The notes beneath the pieces were generated by a model that did not search any database, had not been told where the DNA came from, and was given only the letters and a program-made list of their open reading frames with translations. Position numbers and translations under genes: made by a program. From Streptomyces lienomycini (lineage in GTDB: Bacteria; Actinomycetota; Actinomycetes; Streptomycetales; Streptomycetaceae), in the NCBI RefSeq assembly GCF_027947595.1, contig NZ_CP116257.1:7252001-7316000 (forward strand): 64,000 bases of DNA, given 5' to 3'. Every line of letters starts with the position of its first letter. Positions within the stretch are counted from its first letter, which is position 1. Shown here one piece after another: positions 8,184 to 16,429 of the stretch.

Positions 8184-9407
8184 GTGACAACGCCGGACAT
8201 AGCCACGCGGCGCGTACTGGGGGCCTGTGCCGCCCTGGTGGTCGGCGCCCTCACCCTCACCGCCTGCGGGGGGAGCGCCAGCGCCGACGACAAGAACGAC
8301 GGCGGGGGCGGGTCGGGCTCCGCCAAGACCTCGGTGGCGAAGCTGGTCATCTCGGCCAAGGACGGGTCGACCGGCGCCTCGATCAACTCGACCGGCGTGA
8401 AGGTCAGCGACGGCAGGTTGACCGACGTGAAGATGACCGTGGCGGAGACGGGCGCCGCCGTGCCGGGCGCGGTGTCCGGCGACGGTGGCAGCTGGAAGCC
8501 GAAGGAGCAGCTGGAGCGGGGCACGAAGTACCGGATCACCGCCCGGGCGCAGGACGGAGAGGGCCGCCCGGCCGCGGCCGACTCGGTCTTCACGACCGTC
8601 TCGACGGCCAACAGCTTCGTCAGCACGTACACCCCGGACGGCGGCAGCACGGTCGGGGTGGGGATGCCGGTGTCGTTCACGTTCGACAAGGCGATCTCCG
8701 ACCGCAAGAGCGTGCAGTCGCACATCACGGTCACCTCCAGCAGCGGTCAGGAGGTGGTCGGGCACTGGTTCGGCGCGCAGCGGCTCGACTTCCGGCCCCA
8801 GGAGTACTGGAAGGCCGGTTCCAAGGTCACGATGAAGATCGACCTGGACGGGGTGGAGGGCGCGAACGGTGTCTTCGGCGTCCAGAAGAAGAACGTCACC
8901 TTCACCGTGGGACGCGCGCAGGTCTCCACGGTGGACGTGAACACGCAGACCATGACGGTCGTGCGCGACGGCGAGACGCTCAAGTCGGTCCCGATCTCTG
9001 CGGGCAGCGCCTCGAACCCGACGTACAACGGGCAGATGGTGATCTCGGAGAAGTCCGAGCAGACGCACATGGACGGTTCGACGGTCGGGTTCGGCGGCGA
9101 GTACGACATCCCGGACGTGCCCCACGCGATGCGGCTGAGCCAGTCCGGCACCTTCATCCACGGCAACTACTGGTACAACCCGGGCAATCCGCCGTTCGGC
9201 GCCCAGGGGACCAGTCACGGCTGCGTCGGACTGCGCGACTCCCAGGGCGGGCAGGGCGACACCCCGGGCAAGTGGTTCTACGACCACTCGCTCATCGGCG
9301 ACGTCGTCGTCGTCAAGAACTCCCCGGACGACACGATCGCGCCGGACAACGGCCTCAACGGCTGGAACATGCCGTGGAGCGAGTGGATCGCCGGCGGGGC
9401 GGCCTGA
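8184..9407 (+). CDS. L,D-transpeptidase lipoprotein (YkuD domain)
   Basis: A 407-residue exported protein. The signal peptide ends in a lipobox (LTAC) with Cys about residue 28, so it should be anchored to the outer face of the membrane. Two immunoglobulin-like beta domains precede the YkuD catalytic domain (about 255-390). The catalytic motif is complete: FIHGNYW followed by SHGCVGL with C347 as nucleophile and H345 beside it. Such enzymes make 3-3 cross-links in peptidoglycan or attach proteins to it and can bypass penicillin-sensitive D,D-transpeptidases. GTG 8184 is set by GGAG at 8174-8177. A strong terminator follows. Confidence 0.93.
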   Translation: MTTPDIATRRVLGACAALVVGALTLTACGGSASADDKNDGGGGSGSAKTSVAKLVISAKDGSTGASINSTGVKVSDGRLTDVKMTVAETGAAVPGAVSGDGGSWKPKEQLERGTKYRITARAQDGEGRPAAADSVFTTVSTANSFVSTYTPDGGSTVGVGMPVSFTFDKAISDRKSVQSHITVTSSSGQEVVGHWFGAQRLDFRPQEYWKAGSKVTMKIDLDGVEGANGVFGVQKKNVTFTVGRAQVSTVDVNTQTMTVVRDGETLKSVPISAGSASNPTYNGQMVISEKSEQTHMDGSTVGFGGEYDIPDVPHAMRLSQSGTFIHGNYWYNPGNPPFGAQGTSHGCVGLRDSQGGQGDTPGKWFYDHSLIGDVVVVKNSPDDTIAPDNGLNGWNMPWSEWIAGGAA

Positions 9408-9459
9408 GCGGACTGTTCCGTCCGACCGGGCTCTGAGCAGCGTTTTTTGACGGTTCGTA

Positions 9460-9498
9460 GGGCCGCGCGGGAACTTCTCGCGCGGCCCGCGCGTTTTT
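9460..9498 (+). terminator. Strong intrinsic terminator
   Basis: GGGCCGCGCG (9460-9469) and CGCGCGGCCC (9479-9488) form a perfect 10-bp stem with a 9-nt loop, followed by a TTTTT run at 9494-9498. Confidence 0.88.
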
Positions 9499-9593
9499 CG
9501 TGCGTACGTTTTCTCGGTTCCCGGACATGATGTCCGACCGAGGGGCTACGGTATGCACCCACTAGGTGACATGCAGCAACGCCGGGAGAAACC

Positions 9594-10364
9594 TTGAGCG
9601 TTCCGTACGAGACGGCAGCGTACGAACCACCCGAGTCGCCCGAGTCTCCGGAGGAGTACCTGATGCGCCTGCTCGGTCGCGCTCTGAACTCGTTCGAGCT
9701 GCCCGACGAGACGATGGGGCGACTGGACTGCGCGCTGGCGCACGACGGTTCACTGCACTCCGCGCACCACAGCGCGGGGCTGCACCGCGAGACGTACCGG
9801 CACACCTGGCTGCTCGCCGACGGCTCGACGCTCACGCTCTGGGAGCTGGTCCACAACACCGCGCCGGGCGGCGAGCCGCAGCACGAGGTCTACGTGGACG
9901 AGGAGGAGCTGCGCACGGCCACCTCCCGGCTGGCGCTGCCGCCCGACACCCCCGACTTCGAGCTCCGGCAGCCGACGGCCCCGGTGCAGGTCCAGGTGCG
10001 GCTCTCACCCGTCCCCGCTCCGCGCCACTCCTACGTCCCCGACGCCTCGGCGGACCACGCCCGCCGGCTGCTGCGCCGCGCGGAGAACACGGACCGGCCG
10101 GGCGCGGACCTCGCCGAGCTGCTGGCGACGGCGTCCGCGCATCAGATCACCCAGGCATTCGGCGGCCCCGGCCGCGCGGGCGGCGCCCGGATCGGCTTCT
10201 CGCTCTACGAGCACGCCTTCCTGCTGCACGACGGCGCGGAGGTCTCCCTGTGGGAGGTCGAGCACACGGCCACGCCGGACGGGCGGCACATGTGCGAGGT
10301 GTACGACAGCGAGGACACGGCCCGCCGGGCGATGGACCGACGCGCGGCGCAGGTCTCCCCGTAG
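9594..10364 (+). CDS. DUF6227-type conserved Streptomyces protein
   Basis: A soluble 256-residue protein without membrane segments or catalytic motif. It looks like two related halves: HTWLLADGSTLTLWELVHNTAPGG near residues 75-100 recurs as EHAFLLHDGAEVSLWEVEHTATPDG near 205-230, suggesting an internal duplication. I recall it as a Streptomyces-restricted family of unknown function. The start is TTG at 9594, with GGGAG at 9584-9588; the alternative frames lack such a signal. Immediately after the stop codon lies a 4-copy tandem repeat. Confidence 0.82.
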   Translation: MSVPYETAAYEPPESPESPEEYLMRLLGRALNSFELPDETMGRLDCALAHDGSLHSAHHSAGLHRETYRHTWLLADGSTLTLWELVHNTAPGGEPQHEVYVDEEELRTATSRLALPPDTPDFELRQPTAPVQVQVRLSPVPAPRHSYVPDASADHARRLLRRAENTDRPGADLAELLATASAHQITQAFGGPGRAGGARIGFSLYEHAFLLHDGAEVSLWEVEHTATPDGRHMCEVYDSEDTARRAMDRRAAQVSP

Positions 10365-10368
10365 GCGG

Positions 10369-10436
10369 GACGCCCGTTCAGGCCGGACGCCCGTTCAGGC
10401 GAGACGCCCGTTCAGGCCGGACGCCCGTTCAGGCGG
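10369..10436. repeat. 17-bp tandem repeat, four copies
   Basis: Four consecutive 17-bp units GACGCCCGTTCAGGC plus two variable bases (starting at 10369, 10386, 10403 and 10420) begin 5 bp after the DUF6227 stop codon. Only the last two positions of each unit vary. Confidence 0.9.
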
Positions 10437-10519
10437 GACACCGTGGGGCGCGGCATCCGTGAGGCTCGGCACCGTGGGACGGACGGCGTGGCAGGGCGGC
10501 GGATTCGCCGTACGGCGGT

Positions 10520-10552
10520 GGGCCGGGCCCCCTCGCGGAAGGGACCCGGCCC
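10520..10552 (-). terminator. Terminator of the fru operon
   Basis: GGGCCGGG (10520-10527) pairs with CCCGGCCC (10545-10552), with further pairing inside the loop. It lies 31 bp beyond the fruA stop on the minus strand. Confidence 0.7.
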
Positions 10553-10582
10553 GTACGTCACGGCGTTCGACGCTCCTTGCCG

Positions 10583-12682
10583 CTACGCGACCACCGGCTG
10601 CTTCTCCCCCGGTGTCGGGGCCGAGGGGCCCGCGTCGCCGCCGGGTTCCTGGGCCCGCGCTCCCGGCACCGGCTTGCGCAGGCCCTTGAGGGCGATCACC
10701 AGGGCGGTGCTGACGCAGACGCCGGCCGCGATGGCGACCAGGTAGAGCAGCGGGTTGCCGATCAGCGGGACCACGAAGATGCCGCCGTGCGGGGCGCGCA
10801 GCGTCGCGCCGAAGGCCATCGAGAGGGCGCCGGTGACCGCGCCGCCCGCCATCGAGGCCGGGATGACGCGCAGCGGGTCGGCCGCGGCGAACGGGATGGC
10901 GCCCTCGGAGATGAAGGAGGCGCCCAGGACCCAGGCGGCCTTGCCGTTCTCGCGCTCGGCGGCGTTGAAGAGCCGGCCGCGCACGGTGGTGGCCAGGGCC
11001 ATCGCCAGCGGTGGGACCATGCCGGCCGCCATCACCGCCGCCATGATCTTCATGGCCGAGTCGCTGGGACTGGCGACCGCGATGCCCGCGGTGGCGAAGG
11101 TGTAGGCGACCTTGTTGACCGGGCCGCCGAGGTCGAAGCACATCATCAGGCCGAGCAGCGCGCCGAGCAGGATCGCGTTGGCGCCGGACAGGCCGTTCAG
11201 CCAGTCGGTCATGCCCGACTGCGCGGAGGCGATGGGCTTGCCGATCACGACGAACATCAGGAAGCCGACGACCGCCGCCGAGATCAGCGGGATCACCACC
11301 ACCGGCATGATGCCGCGCAGCGCCTTCGGTATCGGTACGCGCTGGATCGCCAGCACCACCGCGCCGGAGATCAGACCGGCCGCCAGGCCGCCGAGGAAGC
11401 CGGCGTTGATGGTGAGGGCGATCGAGCCGCCGACGAAGCCGGGGACCAGGCCGGGCCGGTCGGCCATGCCGTAGGCGATGTAGCCGGCGAGCACCGGGAC
11501 GAGGAAGGCGAAGGCGACGCCGCCGATCTGGAACAGCAGCGCGCCCCAGCTGTCCGCCTGGGTCCACACGAAGTGGTCCATGACGGAGGGCGCCTTGTTG
11601 ATCTCGTAGCCGCCGATCGCGAAGCCCAGGGCGATGAGCAGTCCGCCCGCGGCGACGAAGGGGACCATGTAACTGACGCCGGACATCAGCCACTTGCGGA
11701 GCTTGGCGCCGTAGCCCTCGCCGGTCCGCCCGCCGCGCTCGACGGGCGTCGCTCCCGGGGAGGCGGAGGTGACCTCGCCGCGGGCCGCCTTGCCGCGGAC
11801 CTCGCCGATCAGCTCGGCGGGCCGGTTGATGGCCGCCTTGACGCCGGTGTCGACGGTGGGCTTCCCGGCGAAGCGGTCCTTCTCGCGTACGGCGACGTCG
11901 TGGGCGAGGATCACACCGTCCGCCGCCGCGATCACCGCCGGGTCGAGCCGGGTGAATCCGGCCGAGCCCTGGGTCTCGACGACGAGGTCGACGCCCGCCT
12001 CGCGGCCGGCGTTCTCCAGCGACTCGGCGGCCATGTAGGTGTGCGCGATGCCGGTGGGGCAGGAGGTGACGGCGACGATCCGGAAGGGGCGCGCGGGCCC
12101 GTCGGCGTCCTCGCCGGTGCTGCCCGGGGCGGTCTCGGCGGAGGCCGCCGCCGAGACCGTCCCGGTGTCCCTGGTGTCCTCGGCGGAGCGCTCGGTGGTG
12201 CCCTCCGCGGTGCCCCCGGCGGTCTCCTCGGCCGCGGTGGGCTCCTCCCCGCGGATCAGCGCGGCGGCGGCGGCCGCGTCGTCCACCGAGCGCAGCGCGG
12301 CGGTGAACTCGGCGTTCATCAGCTGCCGGGCCAGCGAGGAGAGGATCGTCAGGTGGGCGTCGTCGGCGCCCGCCGGAGCGGCGATCAGGAAGACGAGGTC
12401 GGCCGGGCCGTCCGTCGCCCCGAAGTCGATACCGGCCGGGCTGCGCCCGAAGGCGAGCGTCGGCTCGGTGACGTGCTCGCTGCGGCAGTGCGGGATGCCG
12501 ATGCCGCCGTCGAGTCCGGTCGGCATCTGCGCCTCGCGGGCGGCGACGTCGGCGAGGAAGCCGTCCAGGTCGGTCACCCGGCCCAGGGCCGCCATCCGCT
12601 CCGCGAGGGCGCGCGCCGCCGCTTCCTTGGTGTCGGCGGACAGGTCGAGGTCGACCAGGTCCGCGGTGATCATGTCGCTCAT
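10583..12682 (-). CDS. fruA: Fructose-specific PTS enzyme IIABC
   Basis: A 699-residue fusion of three PTS domains. IIA (1-145) carries the phosphorylated histidine H65 in GIGIPHCRS. An acidic Ala/Glu/Thr linker (about 145-198) leads to IIB (199-300), whose active cysteine is C208 in VTSCPTGIAHTYMAAE. The membrane domain IIC (about 330-680) has many hydrophobic helices. The protein imports fructose and phosphorylates it to fructose-1-phosphate, using phosphate from HPr. ATG 12682 has AAGGAG six bases upstream. It is the last gene of the deoR-fruK-fruA operon, and its ATG overlaps the stop of a small upstream reading frame (ATGA). Confidence 0.95.
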   Translation of the reverse strand: MSDMITADLVDLDLSADTKEAAARALAERMAALGRVTDLDGFLADVAAREAQMPTGLDGGIGIPHCRSEHVTEPTLAFGRSPAGIDFGATDGPADLVFLIAAPAGADDAHLTILSSLARQLMNAEFTAALRSVDDAAAAAALIRGEEPTAAEETAGGTAEGTTERSAEDTRDTGTVSAAASAETAPGSTGEDADGPARPFRIVAVTSCPTGIAHTYMAAESLENAGREAGVDLVVETQGSAGFTRLDPAVIAAADGVILAHDVAVREKDRFAGKPTVDTGVKAAINRPAELIGEVRGKAARGEVTSASPGATPVERGGRTGEGYGAKLRKWLMSGVSYMVPFVAAGGLLIALGFAIGGYEINKAPSVMDHFVWTQADSWGALLFQIGGVAFAFLVPVLAGYIAYGMADRPGLVPGFVGGSIALTINAGFLGGLAAGLISGAVVLAIQRVPIPKALRGIMPVVVIPLISAAVVGFLMFVVIGKPIASAQSGMTDWLNGLSGANAILLGALLGLMMCFDLGGPVNKVAYTFATAGIAVASPSDSAMKIMAAVMAAGMVPPLAMALATTVRGRLFNAAERENGKAAWVLGASFISEGAIPFAAADPLRVIPASMAGGAVTGALSMAFGATLRAPHGGIFVVPLIGNPLLYLVAIAAGVCVSTALVIALKGLRKPVPGARAQEPGGDAGPSAPTPGEKQPVVA

Positions 12683-12894
12683 CGCGGGCTCCTTAGCTCG
12701 CGTATCGCCCGGACCGTGGGGTGAGGGGCGGGGGCGGGGAGGGGGACGGGGGCACTGCGGTGGGGGCTGGGGACGGCCCCGGGGAAGGGGCCGTGAGCGA
12801 CCCCTGCGAGAAGGCCGTGAGCGGGGCCGACGGGGAGGCCGGGGACTGCGGGGCCGGGGACTGCGGGGCCGGGGACTGCGGGGCCGGGGGTCAT
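12679..12894 (-). CDS. Possible 71-aa Pro/Ala/Gly-rich bridging ORF between fruK and fruA
   Basis: The reading frame starts with an ATG that overlaps the fruK stop (ATGA, 12894-12891) and ends with a TGA that overlaps the fruA start (ATGA, 12682-12679), so it spans the whole fruK-fruA gap in one frame. The product is low complexity (three PGPAV units, then Pro/Ala/His-rich) with no recognised domain. The two ATGA junctions suggest translational coupling from fruK to fruA. A real protein is uncertain; it may serve only to carry ribosomes across. Confidence 0.35.
   Translation of the reverse strand: MTPGPAVPGPAVPGPAVPGLPVGPAHGLLAGVAHGPFPGAVPSPHRSAPVPLPAPAPHPTVRAIRELRSPR
12841..12885. repeat. 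15-bp tandem repeat, three copies
   Basis: GGGGACTGCGGGGCC repeated three times exactly. On the minus strand it encodes the PGPAV units of the bridging frame between fruK and fruA. Confidence 0.85.
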
Positions 12895-13838
12895 GGCGCC
12901 GGTTCCCTCAGTACGCGGTCCACCGGAACCTCCGTCGTGACGGTCACGGCGGCCGGGTCCAGGTCGTGCGGCGTCGGCATCACGCTGCCCGGCAGCTGGA
13001 CGGCGGCGGCGCCGTGCGCGACGGCGGAGGCGAGGGCGCCGGGACCGGCACCGCCGGCGACGAGGAAACCGGCGAGCGAGGAGTCGCCCGCGCCGACGTT
13101 GCTGCGCACGGCGTCCACGCGGGCGGTGCCGAACCAGGTGCCCGCGTCGTCCACGAGCAGTTGCCCGTCGGCGCCCAGGCTGGCGAGCACGGCGCGGGCG
13201 CCCAGCTCCCGCAGTTCCTCGGCGGCCTTCACGGCGTCGCCGACCGTGGCCAGCGGACGGCCGACGGCCTCGGCGAGTTCCCCGGCGTTCGGCTTGACCA
13301 CGTCGGGACGCTCGCGCAGCGCCCGCAGCAGGGCCGGCCCCGAGGTGTCCAGGGCGATGCGGACCCCGGCGGCGTGTGCGCGGGCGACCAGGTCGGCGTA
13401 CCAGGACGGGGCGAGTCCGCGGGGCAGGCTGCCGCAGCAGGCGATCCAGTCCGCGCCGGGCGACTGGCGCCGTACGGTCTCCAGGAGCAGTTCGCGTTCG
13501 GCCGGGGAGAGTTCGGGACCCGGTGCGTTGATCTTCGTCAGGACGCCGTCGGCCTCGGCGAGCGCGATGTTGGAGCGGGTGGGCCCGGCGATCGGGACCG
13601 GCGCGACCTCGATGCCCTGGGCGTCGAGCAGGGCGGCGACGAGGGCGCCCGGTGCCCCGCCCAGCGGCAGCACCGCGACGGTGCGCTGCCCGGCTGCGGT
13701 CACCGCGCGCGAGACGTTCACGCCCTTGCCGCCGGGGTCGACCCGTTCGCCGGTGGCGCGGACGACCTCGCCGCGGTCGAGGGAGGGCACCTCGTAGGTG
13801 CGGTCCAGCGACGGGTTGGGGGTGACGGTGAGGATCAT
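12891..13838 (-). CDS. fruK: 1-phosphofructokinase
   Basis: A 315-residue PfkB-family sugar kinase that converts fructose-1-phosphate, made by the PTS permease, to fructose-1,6-bisphosphate using ATP. Family marks are the N-terminal MILTVTPNPSLDRTYEV, the substrate-binding DPGGKGVNVSRA and the C-terminal catalytic/anion-hole motif GAGDSSLAGFLVAGG with the aspartate base. Its ATG overlaps the stop codon of the DeoR regulator (ATGA at 13838-13835), indicating translational coupling in the operon. Confidence 0.95.
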   Translation of the reverse strand: MILTVTPNPSLDRTYEVPSLDRGEVVRATGERVDPGGKGVNVSRAVTAAGQRTVAVLPLGGAPGALVAALLDAQGIEVAPVPIAGPTRSNIALAEADGVLTKINAPGPELSPAERELLLETVRRQSPGADWIACCGSLPRGLAPSWYADLVARAHAAGVRIALDTSGPALLRALRERPDVVKPNAGELAEAVGRPLATVGDAVKAAEELRELGARAVLASLGADGQLLVDDAGTWFGTARVDAVRSNVGAGDSSLAGFLVAGGAGPGALASAVAHGAAAVQLPGSVMPTPHDLDPAAVTVTTEVPVDRVLREPAP

Positions 13839-14596
13839 GCGCGTACCACTTCCGTGCCGGCGCGCTCGATGTCGCCCGCGTCCTCGGGGCTCAGCCCGTT
13901 GTCGGTGATCAGGAGGTCAACGTCGCCGAGGGCGCCGAAGCGGGCGAAGTGCTCCTGGGCGTACTTGGAGGAGTCGGCGAGCAGCACCACGCGCCGGGCG
14001 GCGCTCAGCGCGGCCCGTTTGACGGCGGCCTCGGCGAGGTCGGGGGTGGTCAGACCGTGCTCCACGGAGAACCCGTTGGCCGCCACCACGGCCACGTCGG
14101 CGCGGATCTCGCCGTACGCGCGCAGCGCCCAGGCGTCCACGGCGGCGCGTGTACGGTGCCGCACGCGCCCTCCGACGATGTGGAGCTGGATGCCGGGGTG
14201 GTCGGCGAGACGGGCGGCGATGGGGAGGCTGTGGGTGACCACGGTCAGGGATGCCTCGGGCGGGATCGCCGCGGCCATCCGGGCGACCGTGGAGCCCGCG
14301 TCGAGGATCACCGTGCCCTCGACGGGGAGTTCCGCGAGGGCCGCCCGGGCGATGCGGTCCTTCTCGTCGGCGGCCGTGGACTCGCGCTCGGCGAGGTCCG
14401 GTTCGAAGTCGAGCCGCCCGGCGGGGATCGCGCCGCCGTGCACCCGGCGGAGCAGACCGGCGCGGTCGAGCGCCTTGAGGTCGCGGCGGATGGTCTCCGC
14501 CGTCACCTGGAACTCCTCGGCCAGCGACACCACGTCCACCCGGCCGCCGTCCCGGGCCAGCCGGAGGATCTCCTGCTGCCGCTCCGGTGCGTACAT
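13835..14596 (-). CDS. DeoR-family regulator of the fructose operon
   Basis: A 253-residue DeoR/GlpR-type regulator. The N-terminal winged helix-turn-helix shows the family signature (VDVVSLAEEFQVTAETIRRDLKAL, residues about 19-42), and the C-terminal sugar-phosphate sensor domain contains ILDAGSTVARMA and VVAANGFSVEHGLTTPD. In related operons the effector is fructose-1-phosphate. It is the first gene of the operon and should repress its own promoter in the leader at 14597-14720. ATG 14596 is preceded by GGAGGTGAACGGTC, a good ribosome site. Confidence 0.92.
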   Translation of the reverse strand: MYAPERQQEILRLARDGGRVDVVSLAEEFQVTAETIRRDLKALDRAGLLRRVHGGAIPAGRLDFEPDLAERESTAADEKDRIARAALAELPVEGTVILDAGSTVARMAAAIPPEASLTVVTHSLPIAARLADHPGIQLHIVGGRVRHRTRAAVDAWALRAYGEIRADVAVVAANGFSVEHGLTTPDLAEAAVKRAALSAARRVVLLADSSKYAQEHFARFGALGDVDLLITDNGLSPEDAGDIERAGTEVVRA

Positions 14597-14611
14597 GACC
14601 GTTCACCTCCG

Positions 14612-14718
14612 ACCCATGCCCGAACCTGTTGTTTCGCTCGGAGGCTACGCCCGGTTGTCCGAAATGTAAACAGGGATCGGAAACACTCAGACACAACCAG
14701 GCATGAACGGGCATGGGT
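14612..14718 (-). promoter_or_regulatory. Promoter/operator region of the fru operon
   Basis: The leader is visibly richer in A/T than its surroundings. It is flanked by an 11-bp inverted repeat (ACCCATGCCCG at 14612-14622 and CGGGCATGGGT at 14708-14718). On the minus strand it contains GTGTTTCCGATCC, TGTTTACATTTCGG and GCGAAACAACAGG, related T-rich elements in both orientations as expected for DeoR-type operators. The exact -35/-10 could not be settled. Confidence 0.5.
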
Positions 14719-14797
14719 AGGGAGAAGGGCGGGCCCGGCGCCTCCGCGCCGGGCCCGCCCTCCCCTGTCCCGCTTCCGCGGGCCCGTGACCGCGGTC

Positions 14798-16366
14798 TCA
14801 GGCCAGCGCGGGCTCCTTCTCCCCCGTCCGGTCCTCCGCCGGGTCCCCTTCCACGTGCTGGGCCGGCCGCCCGGGCAGCGCGAACATCAGCAGGAAGATG
14901 ACGGCCAGTACCGCGGCCACCCACCCCAGCGCGTTCTGGAAGGCGTCCACGTAGGCCGGGCCGATGCGGGCGGGGGTGAGCCGGTCGCTCATGGTGCCGA
15001 AGAAGACCACCGACACCAGCCCGAGCCCGAGCGCGTTGCCCATCTGCTGCACCGTGTTGATGAGCCCCGACGCCGACCCGGCGTGCTCGCGCGGCACCTG
15101 GGAGAGCACCGCGTCGGTCAGCGGCGCGACGATCAGGCCCATCCCGAGGCCCATCACGACCAGCGGCAGCGCCATCTGCCAGGACGTGATCGCGAGCCCG
15201 TAGCGGCCGGACTCCCAGATGTAGAGGAGCACTCCGGCCGCCATCACCAGCGCGCCCGCCTGGAGCACCTTGCGCCCGAAGCGCGGAACCAGCTTCTGCA
15301 CCGACACCCCGGCGGCCGCGGACACGGCGATCGAGAACGGCACGCCGGTCAGGCCGGCCCGCAGCGGGCTCCAGCCCAGCCCGAACTGCATGTACAGCGT
15401 CCACACCAGGAAGAAGATGCCGAGCGCGACCCCGAAGACGGTCTGCACGGCGATCCCGGCCGCGAAGCTCTTCACCCTGAACAGCGACAGCTCCACCAGC
15501 GGCGATCCGTCCCGCGCGCTCTTGCGCCGCTCGTAGGCCACCAGGACCGCGAGGACGACCAGCGAACCTGCCATCGACAGGTACCCCCACAGCGGCCAGC
15601 CCAGCTCCTCGCCCCGGGTGAGCGGGTAGACCAGCATCAGCAGGCCGAGGGTGACCAGCGCGACCCCGACCAGGTCGAGCCGGAGCGCGCGCGGCGCCCT
15701 GGACTCCGTGATGAAGCGGCTGCCGAGGACGAGGCCCGCGATGCCGACCGGCAGGTTGATGAGGAAGATGGGCCGCCATTCGAGCCCGAAGAGGTTCCAC
15801 TCGGTGAGCAGGGCGCCCAGCAGCGGGCCGGACACGGCGCCGAGTCCGACGATCGCGCCGAACAGCCCGAAGACCTTGCCGCGTTCGTGCGCCGGGAAGG
15901 TGGCGTGCACGATCGACAGCACCTGCGGCACCATCAGCGCCGCCATGCCGCCCTGGAGGATGCGGGAGGCGACCAGCATCTCCGGGTTGGCCGCGAGGCC
16001 GCACAGCGCCGAGGCCAGGGTGAAGCCGCCGATGCCGAGGAGGAAGACCCGCTTGCGGCCGTGGATGTCGCCGAGCCGCCCGCCGGTGATCAGGCCGGCC
16101 GCGAAGGCGAGGGCGTAACCGGCGGTGATCCACTGGATCTGGCTGAAGGAGGCACCCTCGTCCTTCTGGATCGAGGGGATGGCGATGTTGACGATGGTGA
16201 CGTCTACCAGGTCCATGAACGCGGCGGTCATCACGATCGCGAGCGCGAACCAGCGGCGGCGGTCGCCCGCACCGCCCGCGTCGGCCGGGGCGGTGACGGT
16301 GGCGGTGGTGGCGGCGGGCGGGACGTGCGGGGCGGGAGCCGGGTCCGGGGTGTGCGTGGAGGTCAT
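14798..16366 (-). CDS. DHA2-type MFS drug exporter
   Basis: A 522-residue transporter with about 14 hydrophobic helices. Loop 2-3 has GGRLGDIHGRKRVFLLG, and the first helix carries the DHA2 hallmark MDLVDVTIVNIAIPSIQ. The family extrudes drugs, dyes or antibiotics by proton antiport. The start at ATG 16366 precedes a 34-residue polar N-terminus; no obvious Shine-Dalgarno is seen. It is transcribed divergently from a WYL regulator 64 bp away, which is its likely regulator. The frame continues far upstream without a stop, which is only a GC-rich artefact. Confidence 0.9.
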   Translation of the reverse strand: MTSTHTPDPAPAPHVPPAATTATVTAPADAGGAGDRRRWFALAIVMTAAFMDLVDVTIVNIAIPSIQKDEGASFSQIQWITAGYALAFAAGLITGGRLGDIHGRKRVFLLGIGGFTLASALCGLAANPEMLVASRILQGGMAALMVPQVLSIVHATFPAHERGKVFGLFGAIVGLGAVSGPLLGALLTEWNLFGLEWRPIFLINLPVGIAGLVLGSRFITESRAPRALRLDLVGVALVTLGLLMLVYPLTRGEELGWPLWGYLSMAGSLVVLAVLVAYERRKSARDGSPLVELSLFRVKSFAAGIAVQTVFGVALGIFFLVWTLYMQFGLGWSPLRAGLTGVPFSIAVSAAAGVSVQKLVPRFGRKVLQAGALVMAAGVLLYIWESGRYGLAITSWQMALPLVVMGLGMGLIVAPLTDAVLSQVPREHAGSASGLINTVQQMGNALGLGLVSVVFFGTMSDRLTPARIGPAYVDAFQNALGWVAAVLAVIFLLMFALPGRPAQHVEGDPAEDRTGEKEPALA

Positions 16367-16388
16367 GGGAAGGAACCTATGGGGGCAG

Positions 16389-16407
16389 TAGGTCGAATGA
16401 TGTCCTA
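16389..16407. promoter_or_regulatory. Possible operator between exporter and WYL regulator
   Basis: TAGGTC-GAATGAT-GTCCTA has partial dyad symmetry (TAGGnC ... GnCCTA) and sits mid-way in the 63-bp divergent gap, where a repressor could control both genes. Confidence 0.4.
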
Positions 16408-16429
16408 GATCTGCGGCATCCTCGCACGC

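Noticed and set aside
10577..12724. A 715-residue open frame on the plus strand opposite fruA
   Set aside because: It is the antisense shadow of a clear PTS permease. Its product is Arg/Gly/Asp-rich low complexity.
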